A stretch of DNA of 64,000 nucleotides from Zoroaster sp. YZ-2022 (taxonomy: Eukaryota > Echinodermata > Asteroidea > Forcipulatida > Zoroasteridae), in contig CM055821.1 of the NCBI GenBank assembly GCA_029582265.1, positions 45,079,694-45,143,693 on the forward strand, read 5' to 3'. A program made the translations under genes and the position numbers. Within the stretch, counting starts at the first letter, position 1, and each line of letters opens with the position of its first letter. This document shows, piece by piece, positions 1 to 12,600 of the stretch. Below the pieces are notes generated by a model. That model was not told where the DNA came from. It saw nothing but the letters and a program-made list of their open reading frames with translations, and ran no database searches.

Positions 1-64
1 AACTCACGAGTGCACTTTGGCCTAAATAACGGAGTGATAAGATCGTATTACTGTGGCAGATACA

Positions 65-1465
65 TTAACCCTAACCTTCCCAAATCCTCCAAAATCCTCT
101 TTGCTAAAGTGAAGGATTTTGGAGGATTGAGGTTATTAGGCATACTTGCCTTTCCATGGTACATGTACATTCATGTTTGTTGTAGTGATTGCAAGGTTAG
201 TGTTTGGGTCAGTGGACACTGTTTATTGCTCCATGCATGCAGGGAGGGTCCCTGGCCATGTACTTGTTTCACAGATTAGAAACACATGTGTGCATACATG
301 TCATGTGCTTGATTTACTACTGAAGGATTTTGGAGGATTCAGGTTATGTGTAAGCAAATGGGCCTAGGGAGTTAGGAAGGATTCAGGTTATGTGTAAGCA
401 AATGGGCCCAGGGAGTTAGGAAGGATTCAGGTTATGTGTAAGCAAATGGGCCCAGGGAGTTAGGAAGGATTCAGGTTATGTGTAAGCAAATGGGCATAGG
501 GAGTTAGGAAGGATTCAGGTTATGTGTAAGCAAATAGGCATAGGGAGTTAGGAAGGATTCAGGTTATGTGTAAGCAAATGGGCATAGGGAGTTAGGAAGG
601 ATTCAGGTTATGTGTAAGCAAATGGGCCTAGGGAGTTAGGAAGGATTCAGGTTATGTGTAAGCAAGTGGGCCTAGGGAGTTAGGAAGGATTCAGGTTATG
701 TGTAAGCAAATGGGCCGAGGGAGGTAGGAAGGATTCAGGTTATGTGTAAGCAAATGGGCATAGGGAGTTAGGAAGGATTCAGGTTATGTGTAAGCAAGTG
801 GGCCTAGGGAGTTAGGAAGGATTCAGGTTATGTGTAAGAAAGTGGGCCTAGGGAGTTAGGAAGGATTCAGGTTATGTGTAAGCAAGTGGGCCTAGGGAGT
901 TAGGAAGGATTCAGGTTATGTGTAAGCAAGTGGGCCTAGGGAGTTAGGAAGGATTCAGGTTATGTGTAAGCAAGTGGGCCTAGGGAGTTAGGAAGGATTC
1001 AGGTTATGTGTAAGCAAGTGGGCCTAGGGAGTTAGGAAGGATTCAGGTTATGTGTAAGCAAGTGGGCCTAGGGAGTTAGGAAGGATTCAGGTTATGTGTA
1101 AGCAAATGGGCCTAGGGAGTTAGGAAGGATTCAGGTTATGTGTAAGCAAGTGGGCCTAGGGAGTTAGGAAGGATTCAGGTTATGTGTAAGCAAGTGGGCC
1201 TAGGGAGTTAGGAAGGATTCAGGTTATGTGTAAGCAAGTGGGCCTAGGGAGTTAGGAAGGATTCAGGTTATGTGTAAGCAAGTGGGCCTAGGGAGTTAGG
1301 AAGGATTCAGGTTATGTGTAAGCAAATGGGCCTAGAGCGTTAGGAAGGATTCAGGTTATGTGTAAGCAAGTGGGCCTAGGGAGTTAAATGGGCCTAGGGA
1401 GTTAGGAAGGATTCAGGTTATGTGTAAGCAAATGGGCCTAGGGAGTTAGGAAGGATTCAGGTTAA
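65..1465. mobile_element. TTAA-flanked piggyBac-like MITE, CCCTAACC family, copy A (expanded)
   Basis: It starts TTAACCCTAACCTTCC and shares its first 300 bp with the copies at 19154-19459 and 47972-48650. The interior is blown up by a 44-bp tandem repeat. The right end is eroded but still meets a TTAA at 1462-1465. No transposase is encoded. Confidence 0.75.
331..1464. repeat. 44-bp minisatellite, about 26 units
   Basis: Head-to-tail units of 44 bp (GGAAGGATTCAGGTTATGTG, then TAAGCAAATGGGCCTAGGGA, then GTTA), with A/G and CTA/CAT variants. One unit is disrupted near 1335 and one truncated near 1386. Confidence 0.97.
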
Positions 1466-1590
1466 TATAATTATTATGCAGCCACTGGCTCATCAGCCAC
1501 AGTAATATGATCTTATCACGCGCTCGTTGGGTATTATGCTCATTGGGTATTACTTTCAGTCATTGAGTTCATCTCAAACTAGGACACTTT

Positions 1591-2047
1591 GGGTCTGTTT
1601 GTTTCACACATATCCGGATCCTGTATTTGCCGATCCTGCTCGCGCAGTGGATACATGCTACTGTAGATGCAAGATGGCGCAAATGAAAAAAACGAGACGA
1701 AAATCATTACAGAATTAATTAAATCGTCATGAATAATCTTTTTGAATTGTTTATTTGATGGCACAAATGAAAAAAAAACAAGACGAAAATCATTACAGAA
1801 TTAATTAAATCGTCATGAATAATCTTTTTGAATTATTTATTTGAAGGCCAAAATAAATTATCATTGCCATCAAATGATATATAAAACAGTTTGTCTACAA
1901 AAATCTACATTTAGCGGGCACGGTTCAGCCGTAGTCTGGTACTCACCGTATACAACAGGCATTATCTAGCGGCTGAGCTAGATAATTTGTTTGTTTTCGC
2001 ACTGCACAATATCCTGATCCGCGATCAGGCATGAAACAAACACACCC
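1591..2047. mobile_element. Nested MITE with GGGTsTGTTTGTTTCA inverted ends
   Basis: The left end GGGTCTGTTTGTTTCA and the right end TGAAACAAACACACCC are inverted repeats. It splits a copy of the AAAGGGACA family at 'aggacac/gattcc'. It contains an 86-bp direct duplication (about 1681-1850). Confidence 0.65.
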
Positions 2048-2102
2048 TGATTCCATGACCTGGCAAAAGTCTGCTCTGATCATGACGATATTGTCCCTTT
2101 AA
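2048..2102. mobile_element. Right end of TTAA-flanked AAAGGGACA-family MITE
   Basis: The sequence matches the right end of the complete copies at 7519-7742 and 48886-49113 (GATTCCATG..., CTCTGATCATGACGATATTG, CCCTTTAA). Its other half, from about 1470 to 1590, is separated by the nested element. Confidence 0.65.
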
Positions 2103-2190
2103 TCAAATTATGCAAATTTATTTACACTTGATTTTTAAACAAAAATGAAAATCATGAAAAACATGCAGTGCTTTTTTGTGTGTTCATATG

Positions 2191-5100
2191 TGGCTCATTT
2201 CACCAGGTTGGGATACACTCAAAATATGCTGAACTCAACTTTTTAAGGGACAATTGTATAAGGATTGGGCTATGTTTATAGGAAAATTATGGTTTATTCT
2301 GATGAATTATATACTAGAGTATGAATCAGAATTGTTTTTTTAAAATAATTTCGGGTTTAAATTTATTATTTCTATCCAAGAATGTTGTGGTGTCCATGGA
2401 AATAAAAGTGATGAAAATTGTGACATAAAAAATATGCATATTATGATGAAGAAGAATTATTAAAAAATTCAAAGTAAAATTTTTCTGTTATATGATGTTT
2501 AAATTCTCACATAAAGGTAGGCATACTGGAATATTTGCATAAATTATTTCAGCAACGGCGCTCAAATTTTCTTTCATCGACGTAACGCATGGTGTCTTTT
2601 TGGTAAATCTGTGTTACGTCGATAGAATGGTGTAAAAGATTTTCGCCATTGCCCAAAACTATAACTTTGCATCATAATATTCATGTCCAAACCCCTCTTT
2701 AATGAATAAAAGTGTCAGCTGGAAGTTCAACTGTACCGTTTTCTCCAAAAGTTAGTTGAAATACCACTACCGAAATTTGGTGTCCATCCGTATTTCGTTA
2801 CATCGAAGCACAATTCGTAGAAAGAAAAAAAAAATTCCACCGCGTACATTAAAAATAGTATGGTGCATAACTGATGTCTACACGACCGTCTTGATTTCAA
2901 CTCATAAAGTTGTTCTACCGAGGTTTAATTTGGCGGGAAAAGCCGTCTGAAACCCTGGCGTCTTTTGTTACGTCGATAAATTAACCAACATCAAAATTAC
3001 GTCGAAAACAGCAAACACCATTGGTTGTAAAATATTATGCCAAGTTTCAACTGTTTAAAGCTTTTGGGGAGGGGCAAACATTTTTTTTAACATTTAAAAG
3101 GAGTACTTATTTTGTGGACACTAAACAAAGCTGTCGAAAACTCTTTCACATCGAATAAAACTAAATTGAGCCGGAGTCTCATGTTACGTCGATGCCCGCG
3201 CACCGGCTTGCGCTGCGTTAGACTTGCGCGCGCAAACAGTGCATTCATTGCGCAATGCTATTCCAAAATAATGCATCGCCAGCATGCAGCATGCGCAACG
3301 GTGACAATGTTTGCGCAAGTGTTGGAGCGTGCACGTGGCCATCGCGCGAAGTATTGCGAACCGAAATCATTGTCGAAAATGAGTCGGCATTGCCTCATGC
3401 AAATATTACAAAATAATATGCACTGATAATAGAAATAAACTACGTTTACTTTTGGGGGAATTCTCACTGATTTTAGGAGCAAACTAAGGCAAAATCGTTG
3501 TGTAGTCTTCGCCGAAATGACATACCACACGTGTCCGTAAACTGGGCAACAATGGTGTTTACGGTCGTGTGTGTGAACATCGTCGGTTGAAAGGCCAACC
3601 ATTGTTGCTTGTTTACACGCAAGGGAAAGCAGTATTGTGAAGGACTTGGGGTGCCAGGGCGCCCTCTTTCCAGCCAGATAACCATTGACTCAGAGAATAA
3701 CTTTAAACTGCTTTATTATCCTCTTCATCGTGTGTGTGTGCCACATGAGGTAAAACTGGAAATACAGAAAATAAAATATAACTAAGTACAAAAACAATGG
3801 ATCTAAGTACGTAAAGGTTGACAAGAGATTTAGCACAATAATTCAGAAATACATGTATTAAAGTCAAAAGGTCAAAAAATAATGCCCACTTATTTAAGGA
3901 AACATCAGAAATCAAATGCATGTAAACATCCTAAAAAGTTATTAAATTTCCATCCCATAATCCAAGTGAATTCTCTTACAGAACTGTTCTCTCTATAGCT
4001 CAAGATGTCCTCAACCTAATAAAACTGCTTTTCTTGTCTGGAAAGGTCAATTCAGCAACCTAAAAACAAACAATAATGCATACATTCCTTAATGCACTGC
4101 TGACTTACAGCGAGAGTAAACTCTCCATTCATAACCACGCGATGCCCAAATATGGTAACAAACTCATGAATATTCATGACGTCGAAATAAAAATGGCGAG
4201 TGGACGTCTTTAGGCAGGCCTCGTTTAACACAAAAACTAAGTTACTAGTTCACAATATCACACACTTAGAGACATAAAATGGCCAATAATAAACTTTCTC
4301 TAAAGTAGTAGACATTACTGAACATAATGGCCTTGACATCTAGCTTTCTGGCCTCGAACAATTAAGGAAATTCCAACGAACAAAATAAAGGAAGTTCTCG
4401 TGAATCAGAGCAAACAGTAGGAGCGGTATAAAGTTCTGGCGGGAAAACATGTCTGAAAATTACACTACAAATTATGAACAATAATCCGTAACACAATTAA
4501 GAATAGAATCCTAAACTCACCAGTATTCTTCTGGCGTCTAGTTAATTTAACAAAAGGTTTCCAAAAGTGGAAAAAATGGCACATTTTTTAAGGCAGCGGT
4601 TCGACAAGGACGAACTTTAGAAAAAACGACTGTAGCGAAACCCGGGGAAACCCGAGAGGGCGCTAGACCAAAATTAGTGTCACTTAGACGGGCGGGGAAG
4701 AACATAACAAGTATCCAACCTCCACTTTTTCACTATTTATAATTTATTCAATAATACCCTTACATCAACGGGTAAAATTGTATTTTTGAGTGTAATGAGT
4801 GAAAAAGTTTGTCCCTCCCAAATCAAACATTGGATTATTGAAAGCTTGAATTTAAAAAGAAAATTAACAGTTGTTTTCCTAGTTCTTTTAGTTTGCCTAT
4901 CTGGTGTTCCAATCAATCCACCAACATTAAATATTCTGGCCAAAACTTACTATTTGTATGAGGATGCATTAAAAAAGTATTACCAAGGTTTGGGATGTCA
5001 AAACATCTTTTTCACAAATAATACTTCAAATTTTCTAGATCAAACCATTTTTAAAGCAGGGTCAAAATAAGGCATGAATATCTTATCATCCCATTTGTCC

Positions 5101-6271
5101 ATGGCACAAACAAATTATAGTTGACATGTAATGTGCAGATAGACTTGAAATTAAGCACTAAATAAACTATTATAATTAGGGAAGGTAATTTTTGAAACTT
5201 TCTGTCCGTGAGAAATTGATCAGGTCTATAACTTTTTATTTATTACAGAAATGAAACGAGTCTCAGAGTGAAAATAAAATTCTCCCCACCCCAAGTTTGG
5301 TTTTATTCTCTTGATTCTTACAAATTATGGAAGCATTTACAGACACTTTACCAATAGTGTGTAATGGCTACAATTAGTAATGACCCAAAATTTAAAACAA
5401 TTTTAAAGTTAGTAATTAGTTTTTTAAAAATGACACATAAAGCACACAGAGATCCTTGTCTGCAGTAGGTTCTTGAAAAAAATTCAAGGTGTAGTTCAGG
5501 TTTCGTCCGATAGCTTTTGTGTACTCTTAAATATTCTATAGATGTCTTTAAAGGTCAATTTCTGCATAGAGAAGTGACTTATGGGTCTGTATAATCTCTG
5601 AAGAACTGTAACTGTTGCTCATTATGAATAGTAATGTGTTGTCTACTCAGTGGAGTATTATTGTTCATGAAGTATATGTAACGTGGACACGGTGTCCAAT
5701 GTTGTCAGTGTTACATCCGCATAGCCCAGTTTAGGACAGAATAAACTCAATTGAAGGTCAATGTAATTCACCAGAAACCCTAATACCACAGCAATAAACC
5801 TCATTGTCCTTTCCAAGTCACTTTTAAATAGATTTTATTGAAAAATTATTTAATAAAGAAAATATTCCAGAATAAAGCCTCTTGGTGCCAAAAACCAAAT
5901 AAAGATCATTTTGTCGAGTCTTTTTATTGCTTCGATGTAAGACAGACATTAAAAAGCATAATATTAATTGGTAAATGCATGAAACCAGACTGCTTTGAAG
6001 TGAAAAGAGATGAGGGATTCAAAAGCTATGACTAACATCTGCTGCATTGAAATATGTTTTGGTGTCCATGTTACATCCGTACTGTGATTTGTTTCCTTCA
6101 TGTTGACACCAATGGATCATTTTAGTTTTGAATTCAGTGGAGAAAAAACTTTTAAATTATGAAAATATAATATATTTCCATAATAAAAACTGTAAAAAAG
6201 TTACAGTTAATCACTTTTGAAAATTTCACCTTCATGTCACACCTTGTATCCCAACCTGATGAAATGAGCCA
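2191..6271. mobile_element. 4.1-kb DNA transposon-like element with terminal inverted repeats
   Basis: The left end TGGCTCATTTCACCAGGTTG, continuing GGATACA, is mirrored at the right end (TGTATCCCAACCTGATGAAA, then TGAGCCA). The interior has no transposase I recognise. Subterminal zones repeat GTTACGTCGA and GGTGTCCATGTTACATCCGT in variants. A plus-strand ORF at 4786-5070 (95 codons, one hydrophobic stretch) is unassigned. The target duplication is unclear. Confidence 0.65.
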
Positions 6272-6400
6272 TGTTTTAAATTATTTTTAAAACAATTTAT
6301 CTTTTTTTAATTGTAATTGAGCAATTACCAAAAATGTATCATACCTTAAGATACTTTAATCATATCTTGTTTTATCATCGGATTCTCTTTACACTTCCAG

Positions 6401-6623
6401 TACTAAATGAAAATATCGCAACGCCCAAGTACAATGCTTCTGTCATCAATGGTGACATGCGTGCCTCCCTACTAGATGGGGACTGTATGAACTATGACCT
6501 CGACAGGGGGTTCACGAGGCATCCTATAGAGGACGTCCCCAAGCCAGAAGGGATCGTCATTAAACTGGGCAAGCCTTCCATCATCAATAAGATTAAACTA
6601 CTGCTGTGGGATCGTGACATGAG
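6401..6623 (+). CDS. BTBD9: BTBD9 exon (first F5/8C domain, N-terminal part)
   Basis: The acceptor is TTCCAG before 6401 and the donor is AG|GTAAAG at 6624. The exon enters with two bases of a split codon and leaves in phase 2. Readable peptide: LLDGDCMNYDLDRGFTRHP, then IVIKLGKPSIINKIKLLLWD. It starts 129 bp after the right end of a 4.1-kb inverted-repeat element. Confidence 0.92.
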
Positions 6624-9600
6624 GTAAAGCACTCAAGTAGTTGAGTTTCACATGTAAGACTGTCTGTTCATCCATCCATTCTTCTTCTAGCTGTGTGTAA
6701 GTCAAGTTGACTGACAGCTTTATAATCGTTTGGCTTAATTAGTGCCCTTACACTGACATGTATGAAGCACTGTATACTCGGTGCTTTCCACAGGCGACTT
6801 GAGTGGGATTCGAACCCACAACTTCCTAGTAAGCAGGAAATCGTGGGTTCAAATCCCGCCCAATTTTTTTTATACAGTACTTCATACGTGCGTTGGTGTA
6901 TGTGCAACAAATCAAATCAATTGTTTATAACCCAACGCAAGAATTTCATCAAGCTTTATAATCTTTGATAAAGATCCTGCTTGCTTCATAATGTAAGGCC
7001 ACTAAGGCCAAAAAAAAAGTCTGCGGTTTCTGGTCTCCGCGCGTCACCTCAGGCCCGCGCGTCAGCATTTTTTATTTTTTATTTTTTTTTGCTATGAAAC
7101 AATGTCCAATTGCAGCCAAAATTGGAATTCTTCCATGCTGTGTTTTAAACGATTTTTTTTTTCACATCTAGGCGTATGAACGTTTGCCCGATTTGTGATG
7201 CCTCTCTTAGCCACAATACTCTGTACATGGGAAATTTGGTCCCCGCATGTACAAAAAAAACAAAAAAAAACAAAAACATCACCACACCGATTTTGAAGCC
7301 GACCTATGACCAGAAACCGGAGACTTTTTTGGGGAGCCTAACTACAATTTGCTTTAAATAAAGTATGGATGCATTTCAGACATTTTACAAATGGTGTACA
7401 ATCCCTTTAATCATTAATTTTGTTTACATTTTACAAGGTGTTAATGGTAAATTTCCTTTCATTGCATTGCATACATGTACACACAAAATATTTACAAACT
7501 CAGCCTGCCAGGTTTGCCTTAAAGGGGCAGTATTGTCACGATCAACAGGTGCATGGAATCAGAGTGCTAGTTTTAGATGAACTCAGTGACTGCCATAATG
7601 CCCCCACATAATAAGGTCATTTATGCTGCTGCGTAAATGAGCCAGCAATTTTCAGTCACTCAGTGTGTTCATCTTAAACTAGGACACCGATTCCATGCCC
7701 TGTTGAAACTCTGCTCTGATCGTGATGATAGTGTTCCCTTTAACAGGGAAGCTACAACACTGGTATTTACCGGATTATCAAATTTACAAATCATCTCAAA
7801 ACGTACTTGGTGTAAAGTTGGTGAGAAATTATTTCATCTGAAGTGCTTTCAGAAAACAGAAAGTGTTACGTGAAATTTACAAAACGTTGCAGTATGGCAA
7901 CCTTTCGTTAAACATTTTTGTTTAAACCTGTAACAGTTTTCCATCATTTTCTAACAAATGTAAGCACCTATTGTGATTAAACTTTCACAGGTTAGTTAAT
8001 ATGATATATTTCTTGGAAACTAGATGGTTGAAATTAACTTGAACCGCCTAGCTATTTTGGCTAAGAACCTTCCTCAATCCGCCAAAATCCAACACCATGC
8101 AGTAACACTACCACCCAACTGTTGGGACCTAGCTGGAATTGGGACACCCGGTCCCATGCAAAGTATCCCTGCCAGGGCTATACAGTACCGAGTCCATCAA
8201 AATCCAACACCATGCAGTAACACTACCACCCAACTGTTGGACTTAGCTGAAATTGGGACACCCAGCCCCATGCAAAGTATTCCTGCCAGGGCTGTACAGT
8301 ACCGAGTCCATCAAAATCAAACACCATGCAGTAACACTACCACCCAACTGTTGGACTTGGCTGGAATTGGGACACCCAGCCCCATGCAAAGTATTCCTGC
8401 CAGGGCTGTACAGTACCGAGTCCATCAAAATCAAACACCATGCAGTAACACTACCACCCAACTGTTGGACTTGGCTGGAATTGGGACACCCAGCCCCATG
8501 CAAAGTATTCCTGCCAGGGCTGTACAGTACCGAGTCCATCAAAATCAAACACCATGCAGTAACACTACCACCCAACTGTTGGACTTGGCTGGAATTGGGA
8601 CACCCAGCCCCATGCAAAGTATTCCTGCCAGGGCTGTACAGTACTGAGTCCATCAAAATCCAACACCATGCAGTAACACTACCACCCAACTGTTGGACTT
8701 GGCTGGAATTGGGACACCCAGCCCCATGCAAAGTATTCCTGCCAGGGCTGTACAGTACCGAGTCCATCAAAATCAAACACCATGCAGTAACACTACCACC
8801 CAACTGTTGGACTTGGCTGGAATTGGGACACCCAGCCCCATGTAAAGTATTCCTGCCAGGGCTGTACAGTACCGAGTCCATCAAAATCCAACACCATGCA
8901 GTAACACTACCACCCAACTGTTGGGACCTAGCTGGAATTGGGACACCCGGTCCCATGCAAAGTATCCCTGTCAGGGCGATACAGTACTGAGTCCATCAAA
9001 ATCCAACAAACCCTGCTGTTGGAGTTTGAATGGTTTGGGGTGGTTAGGGTTAATGTACGTTAGCAAATACATGTACCAATGTTGTACCTTCTCTTTAAAG
9101 CCAGTATACCCTATTAGTAATCACAAAATGTACATAACTAAATACAGTTTTACATTAAACTCATAAACTTTCTACAAGTTGGTGATGATATAGAGCGTCC
9201 ATTGAAATCTGTCTGTCTTAGGGGCAGACAGTATAATTAGTCAAATCATTTCTAAACTTTTCTTTAACTGCCTTTAATTGTAACTGGCCTAATTTGCTAA
9301 ATAAATAGATCATAATTTGAACAAACAATTGCATGTTCAAACATATACGTGGTATGGCAGATGCACAGTATTTGTGATGTCATTGGCACCCTCAAAATAG
9401 GTCCCTCATCTGGGGCCAAATTACATAGGGCTGCTAAGCAAGTATTTTTGCTAAGCAACATAAAACAGATTACCAGCCAAAACACAAACATTTTATATAA
9501 AGGTTTGGCTGGTAACCAAAGAAATTTGCTAAGCAAAACTTTCTGGTAAACAGAACAGATAAAGCCTTCTTCATGACAGGGAAATGATGACTGATATTGA

Positions 9601-12600
9601 TTTGATTATGTTGTCCTTCAGGTCCTACTCTTATTACCTTGAAGCTTCCATTGATGAGGAGGACTGGGTGCGTATTGTGGACCATACACATTATCTGTGC
9701 CGATCATGGCAGACACTATTCTTCCAATCAAGAGTCTGCAGGTTAGTCCATTAACCCTCCTGTGACTACAAGGGTCATAATCAGTCAAAATGTTGATATA
9801 CATGCCAAGGTATATCTTGTGCACTGAAAAGTCGAACACTGTCAAACCTCACTTATAGTAAGTACATTTACAGGTCTTATCGAGTTGAGTGGTTCTGATG
9901 CATGTGCAGCTATCACTCTAAAGCAATTTGCGCTGCACCATTTTACAAACAAAAGGATGACTTATCTGACATGTACTGATGTGCTGTCGTCTGTCCATTG
10001 TACTGATGACTTGGCACCACTCATAGGGATGGTAGCTATCAGATGAGCTATTGTACCAGCTATCGTACCAGCTATCGTACCAGCTATCGTACCAGCTATC
10101 GTACCAGCTATCGTACCAGCTATCGTACCAGCTATCGTACCAGCTATCGTACAAACTACTGGATGAGTATTCAGCTGAGCTATTGGATGAGATATCAGAG
10201 CTGTTGTTCCCATCCATGGAGATATTATAAAGTCTGATCCAGAAGAAACCCACCTCTGCTGCTCGCTTGACATAATCAACCAGGAAGTCATTCTCCCCCT
10301 CCTCTGTGATTGATGCTAGCTGAGCCAGGCGGTGTTTGCGAGACAGTCGGGTCGTACAGTAGTGTTCCGCTTCGTCCCGGGTGACATGCTGGGGAATGTA
10401 CAGGTAGCAGTGTTGGCCGTAATCCACCCACGACAGCGGGCAAGGCAGGCAGGCTGCGCCAACGACAGAGGGATGAAACACTCCAAGGGTCACTGCAGCA
10501 ATCACTAACCAAACAGGCATGGTTAAACCAGTGGATCCGTGTTTGGAAATGAAATTCTTTGCAAGTGGAATCCTATTTTGGAGTTCAAAAATTGTTCAGT
10601 TTTTATGTGAAGTTGGTCAGGGAGATATGCCCGTGGCTGTGCACAGTGCAGTTTTCTGGTCGGTTACACAAACATGTGTTGCGGTAGTGGGTTCACATTG
10701 TAGTGTTACCTATACAGAGAGTAAATAGGTATTTAAAATCATGGAAACCAATTTATCGCTGTGTATCGCTGCTACAGGCTAGTGAATATGATACTTAACA
10801 TTCCCACCACCAAAATCTCATAAGAGTAAAACCATGGAAACCATCATTTGTGGGAAAATTAATGAGCTGTATCTTCTGTGAAAGCGGTAGTTTACATCTT
10901 AGTGTTACCAAGACTACAGAGAGTAAAAAGGTATGGAAACCAATAGCTGTCTGTTTGTCGCTGCTACAGGCTAGTGAATATGATACTTGTGGTCATAACA
11001 CAGAACGTCTGTCAAATTCCCACCACCAAAGTCTAGTGAGAGTAAAACCATGAAAACCATCATTTGTGGGAAAATTAATAAGCTGTATCTTCTGTGACAG
11101 CTTAAATACACTCATAAAATAAAAAATTATTATGTAGTATACCTGTTGAGCCTTAGTGTCTGTAGGTCAGTGATATTTTCAGTTTTAGCAGAAAATGGAT
11201 GGAATTCCTTAAAAGAATTGAAACAGACTTCAGTTTTTGATGTGGTCCATATGTTATTTACAAAAAATTCACAAATAATTTTTCCCCAATTATTCCCTAC
11301 CTTGCAAGTAAGCTGGGACAGTTATCTACATGAAATCATGACACACATGAAATCATGACACACATCAGTGAAACACATCAATGAAACAGATTTGTATAGC
11401 ACTGTTCTATTAGGCAAAATGGAAATGAGGATTTTATTAAAATGAGAAATGTACTGTTCGGAAACGGAAAACTATTGGCTCTACTTCTGTAACAGCTTAA
11501 TCCTTATTAATTGCCATAATTCATGTTTTAACATTCGTGCAATGGTTAATGTCAACTCATTAAGTCTAACCTTGAACCAACAGATTAATAATAATAATGT
11601 GTGGACTTATTTAGCGCACGTATCCACCAACTGAGTGGTGCTCAAGGCGCATTATATTATTACCCCTGCTCATAAGGCTCATAAGGCTCATAAATCATTC
11701 CTGAAACCATCTCAGCTCCCTGGGGAGTATACAGCTCAATTGCTGCCATTACAGCACATACAGGGCTAATCAACCAACTCTGCCCTCACACGTTCCCATT
11801 TAACCCCTGGGTGGAGAGAAGCAATTATGGTTAAGTATCTTGCTCAAGGACACAAGTGTCACAGCCGGGATTCGAACCCACATTCTGCTGCTAACACCAG
11901 AACTTGAGTCCGGTAAGCTAGACCGCTCGGCCACGACACTCCACATTGTAACAGATTGTAACAGATGAACACATTTGCAGGATATTTGCAGAGAACAATA
12001 TGTTGTGTGCCCGGAAGAAGGTCATAAGGCTCTACGACCTTCTTCCGGCACACAAAGTACAACTTTTTGTCCCAGCAGAAGGTCGTAAGCAATAAAATAT
12101 GTCACCTATGAAAAAAAGTAGGGCATAACTTGTTGCTAGAATTACTCCCAACACACATTTTTTTCCATTCCCATGCGGAATTTAACTTTCCTACAATAAC
12201 TTATAAATGGCAGAAAAACGACCAAACTTTCACACTCAGTTTTCTTGAAACACAATTTTGTACATTCATTGTTTACGACCTTTTGCCGGTCACACTTTCA
12301 TTACGTCCTTCTTCCGGGCACATGCCGAAAATATCTTTTGTTCTTGCTGATGGATCTTGTTGCACTCAGCAGGCTTCACACTTGGACAACTGATGAATGT
12401 TGTTGCATTGAAGAGGGTGTTTAGCCTGTTATTATTGGGGGTTAGGTGCAAGGGAGGATATCGATATCAAATGCATGACAAACCTCGTGGTACTGTGAGA
12501 TAACTCCAGGTTACTCCAGGCTCTCCAGAGTTTATGAACGAAAGCTGGAGCCATTAATAATTGAAATTGCTAGATGTCTAACCTTGGGTTGGGAGTGCTA

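Noticed and set aside
331..1464. CRISPR-like regular array (44 bp)
   Set aside because: There are no unique spacers; the whole 44-bp unit repeats. It is a minisatellite in animal DNA and no cas genes exist.
8024..8990. Three overlapping ORFs of 207-245 codons on both strands
   Set aside because: They are by-products of a 114-bp tandem repeat inside a MITE.
10043..10237. Plus-strand ORF rich in SYRT repeats
   Set aside because: Opposite-strand shadow of the same repeat; no context supports it.
9962..10291. Minus-strand ORF rich in GTIA repeats
   Set aside because: It is the shadow frame of the lectin's 12-bp repeat.
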